A stretch of DNA of 64,000 bases from Labilibacter sediminis (GTDB taxonomy: Bacteria > Bacteroidota > Bacteroidia > Bacteroidales > Marinilabiliaceae), in NCBI RefSeq assembly GCF_005877885.1, contig NZ_VCHY01000023.1, positions 45,387-109,386 on the forward strand. Direction: 5' to 3'. Every line of letters starts with the position of its first letter. Position 1 is the stretch's first letter. Below, in pieces: positions 46,040 to 54,629 of the stretch. The notes under the pieces were generated by a model that did no database searches, was not told the origin of the DNA, and saw only the letters and a list, made by a program, of their open reading frames with translations. The position numbers and the translations under genes were made by a program.

Positions 46040-48823
46040 CTATTGCCCTGAATTAGTCATTTTTTCGTATTGAGCAGGGGTCATATTGGTTGCCTTTTTA
46101 AAGGCTCTGTAAAAACTTGATTTCGATGAAAAGCCACACTCTTCAGCAAGACCAAGTAAAGTAAGGTTGTGTAATTTGTCTTCTTTTAATCGGTCTTTAA
46201 ATTCTTCAACTCTGTAATTATTTACATATTCATAGAATCCGATATTTTTAAATTTATTTAGAACTTGAGAAAAAGTGACGTTGGATACATCGAGCTTTTC
46301 GGTAAGTTCATCAACCGACAGTTTAGGGTTTAGAAAGACCTTTTCGTGTTTCATATAAGACTCAAGTCGTTCAAATATTATTGTAGATTCATCTTTTGAG
46401 AGACTAGAGTAACGGTATTTGGGTTTTATATTTTTTTGTTTGTGGTATCTATACGATAGAAAGCTAAGAATAATTAATACAAATGAAACAAATACATATA
46501 TTAGCCAATAATTGGGGTATTTAACTTTTAGTTGCACAATTTTGGATTGACCTGATTCCCCATTAAGCAAAATAGGAGTCATATGAATAAGGTATTCACC
46601 ATTTTTCATGTTTTGAAAGGATATTTCAGGCGAGGAAGTATAATGAATCGTTGAATCTGGATGAAGAAATTGCCACTTAAAAAAATGATGATTCTCGGAT
46701 AATAGACTATGGTAGTGTAAATCCAATTTCCAATCTGATATATCTTTTCTTTGGAAAATATAAAGAGTATCACCTTTATCTACAGTGAACTCCTTTTCAA
46801 TTTGATCGAATCCTGATGAAGAAATGGTATTAAAGGTAAGTGACTGGTTTATTGAGTTAGACGATTCGTTTTGGGGCGTAATGAAGTTTACCCCATTCAC
46901 TCCACCAAAATAAAAGGTGTTATTTAAATCATCTTTATAGCAAGCATTTCGAGTATATTTTTCTGAAATTAATCCATCGGCATAATCGTATATTGTAAAA
47001 TGACCATCTTCTCCATATGAATCATAACGAACTATACCTTTCCATGTACTTATCCACAATCGTCCTTTTTGATCGGATAATATCCCTACAGCGTTATTAC
47101 TGGGTAAACCATTCTCTACAAAATAACTTTTAAAAGAAAATTTCTCAGGTACTTTATTTACTACCTGATAATGATCTATGCTATACAACCCATGTCTTGA
47201 AGTTATCCATATATTCTTATCTGAATCATAATTAATATCTGTAAAATAAGAAGATTTAAACTGTAAGTTATCCTCGTCTGATAAAAGTTTGGTTCGTTTT
47301 GCGTTTTTAGGAAAGATTAAAAAAAGCCCTTTGTCAGTAGCTAACCAAAACCTACCAACTATATCCGTTAGTCCTTTAATATTAGTGACTTTTGGCAGAG
47401 AGATGAATTTACTCACCGAGAAAAGATTACCTTTTTTAATGGCTTTATACAAAGTCTTATTTGATGCTAACCAAAATTCATTTTCTTTAATTTCGTATAG
47501 ATATTTTATAGGGATATTTAAGGTGTCGTCTGTCTTGGGGTTAGTTATGAAAGCAGATTGAAAATCAGTACTGTTAGGAGGTAAAAAAGAAATGCCTTTT
47601 TCATTGTAAAAATAGGTATTTCCCATTGAGCATGTTGTAATATGCTTTATATGATCGCTGTGTAAATTAGAATTGTTTTGGTGGAAATGATGAAAGGTTT
47701 TTTTTGTGGGATCAAATAGTGATAGTCCACTATTAAAACCTGACATCCATATAGTACCATTATCTCCTCCATGAATACAAAAGATATTGTTATCATGTAA
47801 GCTTTGCGTTTTTACAGGATCGTACTGTAAAGCGTTAAACCACTGCCTGGAGGGATCAAGTTTATTTAATCCATTATAGGTAGCTATCCATAAAATCCCT
47901 TCATTATCAGCGTAAAGATCGGATATTTGATTGTTGGAGATAGAATGGGGATTATTGGCCTTGTAGTAATGTTTTACTATTTTTTTAGGTAATTGATCTT
48001 GGTCAAGTATAACCTGATTTAATCCACTTCTTGATCCAATCCAAATATGTTCATCGTAATATGCTATAGAGGATAAATCTTTATGACTAATACTGGTGCT
48101 TTTCCGACCTATATAAAAATGTTGAATAGAAGGATTGGACATTTTTAAATGTTTTTGTTTTACAACATACAAACCATTGTCGGTTGATATATATAAATGC
48201 CCATTATTGGTCATAAACATATCAGAAACAATTCCTTTTACCTTAAATTTTAGGGAGTCGTTTTTAAGGATTTCGCCGTATTGAGTTCCCTGCCATACTT
48301 GCCCTTTATGATCTTTTAACTCTGCTTTTATTACAAAAGGGAGTTTTTTATCAATAATTTTATGTCTGATTGCATCAAAAATATAAGAATCAGTATTTGT
48401 TGAAATCAGGAGCTGATTTGCTTTATATTGACCAATATAGGTAAAACGTGTAGGAAAGTCAGGGGGCAAGGGTATGCGTGTAAAGGAGTTCGTTTTAGGT
48501 TTAAATAAATGAAGACCTTTTTCTGTGCTTACCCAAATTTGTCTCTGATCATCTTCAAATAAACTAAATAAACGATATCCATAAATACCTGAAGTTGAAT
48601 CGTTAGCGAATGTTTGAAAGTTTTTAATATAATGAGCATCGAATTTGCTGATACCTTCGATTCCGGATACCCATAAATAATCATCGTTCGATTTTAATAT
48701 TTCTAAAATGCGTTCTCCAAATATTTCTCGCTTAGACGAAAAATATTCGAAATGATAATCTTGTGCGCTCATCCAAGATGAGGCAATTAGCAATAGTATA
48801 TATGTGAAAAAAAGTTTAACCAT
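46040..48823 (-). CDS. Transmembrane AraC-family regulator with periplasmic propeller, no kinase
   Basis: 927 residues: a signal peptide or anchor (1-20), and a periplasmic double-propeller sensor with reg_prop repeats (DDYLWVSGIEGISKFD, EGILWIATYNGLNKLD, KGRLWISTWKGIVRYD). A Y_Y_Y-like beta-sandwich leads to one membrane helix (~772-793). The C-terminal AraC HTH (~815-925) contains LTLLGLAEECGFSSKSSFYRAFKKATNMTP. This is the front and back of a hybrid two-component system, but the histidine kinase, ATPase and receiver are absent, so the ligand signal would pass straight through the membrane to DNA binding. It lies 88 bases downstream of the full hybrid regulator on the same strand. Probably regulates the surrounding sulfatase/fucosidase operons. 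Confidence 0.88.
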   Translation of the reverse strand: MVKLFFTYILLLIASSWMSAQDYHFEYFSSKREIFGERILEILKSNDDYLWVSGIEGISKFDAHYIKNFQTFANDSTSGIYGYRLFSLFEDDQRQIWVSTEKGLHLFKPKTNSFTRIPLPPDFPTRFTYIGQYKANQLLISTNTDSYIFDAIRHKIIDKKLPFVIKAELKDHKGQVWQGTQYGEILKNDSLKFKVKGIVSDMFMTNNGHLYISTDNGLYVVKQKHLKMSNPSIQHFYIGRKSTSISHKDLSSIAYYDEHIWIGSRSGLNQVILDQDQLPKKIVKHYYKANNPHSISNNQISDLYADNEGILWIATYNGLNKLDPSRQWFNALQYDPVKTQSLHDNNIFCIHGGDNGTIWMSGFNSGLSLFDPTKKTFHHFHQNNSNLHSDHIKHITTCSMGNTYFYNEKGISFLPPNSTDFQSAFITNPKTDDTLNIPIKYLYEIKENEFWLASNKTLYKAIKKGNLFSVSKFISLPKVTNIKGLTDIVGRFWLATDKGLFLIFPKNAKRTKLLSDEDNLQFKSSYFTDINYDSDKNIWITSRHGLYSIDHYQVVNKVPEKFSFKSYFVENGLPSNNAVGILSDQKGRLWISTWKGIVRYDSYGEDGHFTIYDYADGLISEKYTRNACYKDDLNNTFYFGGVNGVNFITPQNESSNSINQSLTFNTISSSGFDQIEKEFTVDKGDTLYIFQRKDISDWKLDLHYHSLLSENHHFFKWQFLHPDSTIHYTSSPEISFQNMKNGEYLIHMTPILLNGESGQSKIVQLKVKYPNYWLIYVFVSFVLIILSFLSYRYHKQKNIKPKYRYSSLSKDESTIIFERLESYMKHEKVFLNPKLSVDELTEKLDVSNVTFSQVLNKFKNIGFYEYVNNYRVEEFKDRLKEDKLHNLTLLGLAEECGFSSKSSFYRAFKKATNMTPAQYEKMTNSGQ

Positions 48824-48911
48824 GAGATCAAAAATAGTATGCAGTTGAGTTAAAATTTATACGTATTACACAATTAATGTTACATAAATTTACAAAGTGC
48901 TTAGGAATATA

Positions 48912-51900
48912 TTATAGCTCATAGTCCTTTGCAAATTCTTTAGGTGATTTGTTATATTTTTGTTTAAAGCATTTTGCAAAATAAGAGTGATTTGTAAAAC
49001 CAGTTTTATAAATAATTTCCGAAATAGTATAACCACCCTCACTTAATAATATTGCCGCTTTTCTTAAACGGTAATCTCTAATAAATTCATTGGCAGACAG
49101 TCCTGCGATAGCTTTAAGTTTTCGATATAACTGCATACGACTTAAAGATAATTCAAATTCCAGGTTGGCCACAACAAACTCACTATTGGAGAGGTTATTT
49201 TCAATTATTTTTTCAACATCCTGAAGGAATTTTAGTTCAAGAACTGTATAACTATTGGTTTTTTTCTCAGGGAGGGCATTGTTATTTTGGTACTTCTCTT
49301 GCAATAGTTTTCTGGACTGTAATAATTGATATACGTGCGCTGATAATACCCCTTGATTAAAAGGTTTTGGTAAATAGACATCAGCCCCTTTTGTAATACC
49401 TTGCAGGTGACTTTTATTAGTGTCTTTGGCAGTAAGAAGAATAATAGGAATATGATTGGTTGCAATATTTGTTTTTAAAATTTGTGTTAATTCAAACCCA
49501 TCCATTTCAGGCATCATAACATCTGATATAATGATTTCAGGTACTCTATTGACTGCCTGATCAACTCCTTCCTTTCCATTGGAAGCTTCAATTATTTCGA
49601 AATTCTCATAAAAACATTGTTTAAGAATATGTTTAATCTCAATATTATCTTCAACAATTAGCAATAATGGTCGGTTAGTATTTGAAAGATTAGAATAGAT
49701 TTTTGGAAGTTCATGGGTTAGATATTTGGCCTCTTCATCGGTTACGTACAAAAAATTTTGTAATTGTGGCAGTTTTTTGACTTGCGTTTTTTCAGGTTCT
49801 ATACCCTGGAGTATTTCATCTATAGGAAGTTTAACAATAAATGAGGTGCCCATGTTTTCCTTACTCTGTATAAATAACTGGCCTTTATGAATATTAACCA
49901 ATGATTTAACAAGTGATAGGCCTATTCCTGTACTTACCGTTAGGTTTTCTGACAAATTACTTGAGTGGTAGAATCGTTTGAAAAGTTTTTTTATATTTTC
50001 CTTATGGATGCCGCAACCAGTATCTTCAACACATATGGCTATGTGTCGATGCAGAGGGTGCCTTATAATGTTGATATAATCAGTATGAGATGCTTCTGTG
50101 TCTTTTTCATATATTTTGATATTAAATGAGATACGACCACCGGAAGGCGTGTTCTTAAAAGCATTGGAAAGAAGGTTGAAGAATATTTTTTCAACTTTGT
50201 CAGAATCAAAATTGCATACTAAATGTTTGTTTTCAGTATTAAAAACCAATTGAATATTTTTTTTCTTGGCCATCTCATTGAAAGAGTAAGTCAGTTCTTG
50301 TAAAAAATATACTAAATCTGCTTTCTCTGTTTTAAAATCCAGATGTCCGGCCTCAATTCTCCTAAACTCCATCAATTGGTTTATTAACTTAAGGATGCGG
50401 TTAGAGTTTATTTGAATGGAGTGAAGATTCTCTTTAGCATGTCTATCAAGACTCTTATTTTTTACGATGTTTTCGAGAGATGCTATAATGAGTGTTAGTG
50501 GAGTTCGGAATTCATGAGATATATTGGTGAAAAATCGTAGTTTTAATTTGTTTACTTCTTTGATCTTGTTCTTTTCAATTTGTTCTATTTTTAAATCGTT
50601 TTTTAGCTGCTGTCTAAAAATAATTACCCTGTTAAAAATAATTATTGCGGCAATTATTAGTAGAGCATAAATTAAAAAGGCCAGAGGGGTCAAATAAAAT
50701 GGAGGTAAAATTTTAATATTCACTTTGTTGGTGTTAGTGCCAACAATTCCTTCCGGGGTAATAGTCCTTAACTCAAAAGTGTAATTGCCAAATGGTAGAT
50801 TTGAGAAGCTTGCCCAAAAGGCATTTCGATCAGTAAATCTCCATTTATCAACCACACCAGACATTTTGTATTGATACCTGTTGTGTTTAGTGTGAGAATA
50901 ATGTGTAGAAGCAAATTCAAAGTGGAAGCTTCTTTGGGAAGGTTGAATTTTTATTATCTCATCATTTTGAAATATTGGTTTGTCAAGAATAACCTGATTG
51001 TTATATTTCTTATTTGGCAGGATGCGTATATCTTGTATGTATAGGCTGGTAATAAAACTTTTTGGGGCAGTGGTGTCGGTTAGTATTTTAGTGGGATCAA
51101 ATGAAGTTACACCATAAATTCCACCAAAATATAGTTTACCAGACCTTCCTCGGTGGTAGGCGTTTCTCCTAAAATTCCCTTTTTGAATACCGTCCGTTTC
51201 ATTATAATTCTTGATTTCAAGTGTTTTGCCATTAATCCTTGAAATCCCCTTATCCGTGCTTACCCACAGTTCTCCATTTTTATCATTAATAAGGCCATAA
51301 ATAGAATTATCAGCTAAACCCGAAGTTTTGTTTAGGTGAATATATTGGGTTTTGTTAGCTACATTATGGTTCTTTAAAATATTTATTCCTCCGCCAAAAG
51401 TACCAATCCATATATTGCCTTCATCATCTTGCTCTATACTAAAAATACGATTGTTGTTAAGTGAATTTAGATTGTTAGGTTTATTACTGTAATGTTCAAA
51501 AGAAAATGGTTTTCTTTCATTATTGAACCTTATTTTACTTAGTCCATTGTTGTGCGTTCCAATCCATAAAACGCTATCCTTATCCTGAAAAATAGTAGTC
51601 ACTTGATTTGAACTTATTGAGTTAGCTTTTCCAACCCTGTTCAAGTATCTTTTAAAAACAGGATTCTCAATATCCTGGTCCTCGATTGTCATTTGAGTTA
51701 AACCTTCACCTTTTATTGAACCTAGCCAAAATTCATTCGGAGAAGTCTGATATATGGTTGAAATATTTGTTATTGAAAGGTTTAATTGATCCTGATAAAA
51801 TGATTTATAATGAATTAATTTAGGTTCTTCGTTTTTAAAAATCTTATCGATCTCACTTTTAGTCAATAACAACAATCCCTGCTTGTTTGTTCCAATCCAA

Positions 51901-53165
51901 AGATTATCGTATTGATCAATATTAAGGGCAAAAACCTGGTATTTAGATAGTGAGGGGATGTAGTTTTGTAAGTGGAATACCTGATGAGTATCATCAGTGG
52001 GCTTTATAAGGTCTATTCCTTTATTATATGTAGCTACCCAAATATTTTGTTTACTGTCTTCACATATTGCATTAATCTGATTATGAATTAATGAATTCGG
52101 TTTGTATGGAATAAATTGAAATTGCTTAAATGGTTTTTGTTTAAGGTATAATTTTGAGATACCTCCGCGTGCACATCCAATCCATAATACATTACTTTGG
52201 TCCTTAAATATGGAGTTAACCTGATTGCTTCCAATAGAGTAGGGGTTTAGTGGGTTGTGTTGATAGTTTATGACGTTTTCATTATGTATCTTAAATAAAC
52301 CCATATTGCGTGTACCAACCCAGTAGGTAGAGTCATTTTCTATAGATAGTGATATTATTCTTACATTATCCTTTTTGTTTAGTATGGTATTATGACACGA
52401 ATCACCCTTTATAGAATAGATTTGAGAGCGGGTTGCTATAAGTAGGTTGTTTGATGTATTAGCCTTTATATCAATAATATGGTTTTCTCTAATAGGCTTA
52501 AAAGCTGACGATTTGTTTTCTAAAAAATCATATTTGTATGTATCGTCACCCTTAATAAGTTTTTTGTAGGACTTATTGGCCAGCATACATACTCCTTTTT
52601 CTGAACCAATCCATAGATTTGAATCTGTATCGAAACATAAGCAGGTGATCCTTTTATCCAGGATAGATTTGTTTTGGAGTGTTTTTATTACCTCAACTTT
52701 TCCCTTATTTTTTTTCAATAAGAATAAACCATTTTGTGTTCCAACAATGTGATGGTTATTACTTCCTTCTATAGAACAATTGATCGTATTTTGAAGAAGA
52801 GGTGATGGATTTTGGAAATTCTGAGTAATGGGATTAAAAACCGATAAGCCTACCTTTGTTCCAATCCAAATAAAACCCTCTGAATCGGTCGTAATATTAT
52901 TAACATTGTTTGAAATGACGGAGCAGGAATCAGATGGATCATTTTTAAATGGTTCAAAGTTATATCCATCATGTCGGTATAACCCATTGGGGGTAGCAAT
53001 CCATATAAAACCATACTTATCTTGGATTATCGACGAAACGGAGTTTTGAGTAAGCCCAGCTTCTTGTCCAAGATTTATAAAGCGCAAATCTTCTAAGTCA
53101 TCCCCTTTTGTACTAGTGGAGAATAATAAAATAAAAAATGATATAATAATTTCTTTTAATCTCAT
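48912..53165 (-). CDS. Hybrid two-component system regulator (HTCS)
   Basis: 1417 residues in the canonical order: signal peptide; two reg_prop propellers (to about 750); Y_Y_Y domain (about 755-825); one membrane helix (~828-850); HisKA with His884 (FFTNISHEFRTPLT); and HATPase (DTGCGIHKENIKKLFKRF, STGIGLSLVKSLV). A receiver with phospho-acceptor Asp1215 (IIISDVMMPEMDGFE) and a C-terminal AraC HTH (GGYTISEIIYKTGFTNHSYFAKCFKQKY) complete it. HTCS proteins bind glycan breakdown products in the periplasm and switch on the matching utilization locus, so this is the likely main regulator here. It is divergent from the secreted CBM protein at 53678. Confidence 0.96.
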   Translation of the reverse strand: MRLKEIIISFFILLFSTSTKGDDLEDLRFINLGQEAGLTQNSVSSIIQDKYGFIWIATPNGLYRHDGYNFEPFKNDPSDSCSVISNNVNNITTDSEGFIWIGTKVGLSVFNPITQNFQNPSPLLQNTINCSIEGSNNHHIVGTQNGLFLLKKNKGKVEVIKTLQNKSILDKRITCLCFDTDSNLWIGSEKGVCMLANKSYKKLIKGDDTYKYDFLENKSSAFKPIRENHIIDIKANTSNNLLIATRSQIYSIKGDSCHNTILNKKDNVRIISLSIENDSTYWVGTRNMGLFKIHNENVINYQHNPLNPYSIGSNQVNSIFKDQSNVLWIGCARGGISKLYLKQKPFKQFQFIPYKPNSLIHNQINAICEDSKQNIWVATYNKGIDLIKPTDDTHQVFHLQNYIPSLSKYQVFALNIDQYDNLWIGTNKQGLLLLTKSEIDKIFKNEEPKLIHYKSFYQDQLNLSITNISTIYQTSPNEFWLGSIKGEGLTQMTIEDQDIENPVFKRYLNRVGKANSISSNQVTTIFQDKDSVLWIGTHNNGLSKIRFNNERKPFSFEHYSNKPNNLNSLNNNRIFSIEQDDEGNIWIGTFGGGINILKNHNVANKTQYIHLNKTSGLADNSIYGLINDKNGELWVSTDKGISRINGKTLEIKNYNETDGIQKGNFRRNAYHRGRSGKLYFGGIYGVTSFDPTKILTDTTAPKSFITSLYIQDIRILPNKKYNNQVILDKPIFQNDEIIKIQPSQRSFHFEFASTHYSHTKHNRYQYKMSGVVDKWRFTDRNAFWASFSNLPFGNYTFELRTITPEGIVGTNTNKVNIKILPPFYLTPLAFLIYALLIIAAIIIFNRVIIFRQQLKNDLKIEQIEKNKIKEVNKLKLRFFTNISHEFRTPLTLIIASLENIVKNKSLDRHAKENLHSIQINSNRILKLINQLMEFRRIEAGHLDFKTEKADLVYFLQELTYSFNEMAKKKNIQLVFNTENKHLVCNFDSDKVEKIFFNLLSNAFKNTPSGGRISFNIKIYEKDTEASHTDYINIIRHPLHRHIAICVEDTGCGIHKENIKKLFKRFYHSSNLSENLTVSTGIGLSLVKSLVNIHKGQLFIQSKENMGTSFIVKLPIDEILQGIEPEKTQVKKLPQLQNFLYVTDEEAKYLTHELPKIYSNLSNTNRPLLLIVEDNIEIKHILKQCFYENFEIIEASNGKEGVDQAVNRVPEIIISDVMMPEMDGFELTQILKTNIATNHIPIILLTAKDTNKSHLQGITKGADVYLPKPFNQGVLSAHVYQLLQSRKLLQEKYQNNNALPEKKTNSYTVLELKFLQDVEKIIENNLSNSEFVVANLEFELSLSRMQLYRKLKAIAGLSANEFIRDYRLRKAAILLSEGGYTISEIIYKTGFTNHSYFAKCFKQKYNKSPKEFAKDYEL

Positions 53166-53677
53166 TTCCTGGTTGCTAAATATTATTTTTTCATGCGTTT
53201 ACAATTTTCAATTGCAGCATGGAATTCTGAGAAAATTAAATCATTCTCTTTTGAATGACTTTTGATAATTGAATTGTTATGCTCGCTATTATCACTCCAT
53301 AAATAAGGCAATGTTTTGTTTGAAAACCAGAATCATGACTACATGATTGGGTGTTAAAGATTGATGAAAAGTAAATGGGTTATTATGGGTTATAAATGAG
53401 CAGAAAGAAAGAAAGAATTGAAATGTATTATTGTGACAGGTGTATCATAAAATAAAAGAAATCTCACATTGTAGAGCTTTCAGTGTGTTTTTGCTGCTTT
53501 CTCGGTTTTTATATAGGAATAGATTTATAGTTGCAGAATCTTTTTTTACAGGCGTTTATTGAAGTTTTGTTTTTTTTAAAATATATGTGAGAAACGTTTT
53601 TGAATTTGTGAAATATGTTTTAATCGTTAGTTCTATGTATATCTATCTTGCTTATGGAAATTAATAAATAAATTCAT
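53166..53677. promoter_or_regulatory. Divergent promoter region between HTCS and secreted CBM gene
   Basis: 512 bases between the minus-strand HTCS and a plus-strand run of secreted proteins. It should contain both promoters and, by analogy with other HTCS loci, a binding site for the regulator. No exact operator or -33/-7 pair could be assigned by eye. Confidence 0.45.
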
Positions 53678-54469
53678 ATGAAAAAATCATTACTTTTTAT
53701 TGCAGTGTTAATCTGTAGTATTGCATCTGTGAATGCACAGGATAATTTAATTTCAAACCCTACAATTGTTGATGGTACGGGTTATAGTTCTAAAGGAACA
53801 TCGTTCTCATATGATGGAGAAAGCCATACCGTTGACGGTTCGTTTTCAGCTAAAGTTGTATCGGATGGAAAAAAAGGTGCATTTGGTTATAATGTTCAAA
53901 GCGCAATAGCTATTGTTGACACAACTATGAAACATGATGCCAGTCTTTGGGTGAAACAAGTTAGTGGTGATGCAGCTACTATAAAAGTGCGTATTGAATG
54001 GGATAGTGATGGTACACAAACCCCATATCAGGGATCAACTCTTATGGAAGAAAAAGAATTAACTGTTGGGGAATGGGTACAATTTAAAAAAGAGAACTTC
54101 AAGGTGATTCCGAAGATTACGCATAGTAGTAATGGGACTGGTGAAGAAGTTAAAGGTGTATCTCTGGTTGTTGGTGTTGGCAATGTAGTCGGTGAGTTCT
54201 TGGTAGATGATTTGTTTCTTTCGCAAAATATTCCAACCGGTATTGAAGAAGTCGAAGTGGCAAAGTTGAATGTAACAGTTTCTCCTGATGGCAATAAATT
54301 AGGTATTTTAGGTTCCAATGAAGGACTTGTTGAAATTTATAATGTCTCAGGAAGAATGGTGAAACAACAGTTAATAGGCCAAACCAATACAGTTATTGAT
54401 ATCAGCAATTTAAATAAGGGTTTATATATCCTTAAATTAAATAATGCAACAGCAAAAATAGTGAAGTAA
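53678..54469 (+). CDS. Secreted CBM-like protein with T9SS sorting domain
   Basis: 263 residues: signal peptide (MKKSLLFIAVLICSIASVNAQ), a beta-sandwich domain (about 22-185), and a T9SS type A sorting domain (about 195-263; VEIYNVSGRMVKQQL...GLYILKLNNATAKIVK). The middle domain opens DNLISNPTIVDG and closes with GNVVGEFLVDDLFLSQ, as in CBM4/9/22-like modules. No catalytic residues are apparent. Same architecture as the products at 38094 and 59967. It is the first plus-strand gene after the HTCS and has its own terminator, which suggests strong independent expression. Confidence 0.78.
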   Translation: MKKSLLFIAVLICSIASVNAQDNLISNPTIVDGTGYSSKGTSFSYDGESHTVDGSFSAKVVSDGKKGAFGYNVQSAIAIVDTTMKHDASLWVKQVSGDAATIKVRIEWDSDGTQTPYQGSTLMEEKELTVGEWVQFKKENFKVIPKITHSSNGTGEEVKGVSLVVGVGNVVGEFLVDDLFLSQNIPTGIEEVEVAKLNVTVSPDGNKLGILGSNEGLVEIYNVSGRMVKQQLIGQTNTVIDISNLNKGLYILKLNNATAKIVK

Positions 54470-54496
54470 TTGGTTTGTTACTCAATCAATATGAAG

Positions 54497-54527
54497 GGAG
54501 TATCTTTTTAAGATACTCCTTTTTTTA
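54497..54527 (+). terminator. Rho-independent terminator
   Basis: GGAGTATCTT (54497-54506) pairs perfectly with AAGATACTCC (54510-54519), followed directly by T7. It ends the transcript of the CBM-like gene. Confidence 0.9.
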
Positions 54528-54629
54528 TGCTTTTTTGTTCAAAATATTGCTTCAAAGAGGAGATATGTGGTAGTCTAACTACTTCATAATGGCAAACTTT
54601 GTGTTATAAATTAACCGTATTTTTTAAAT

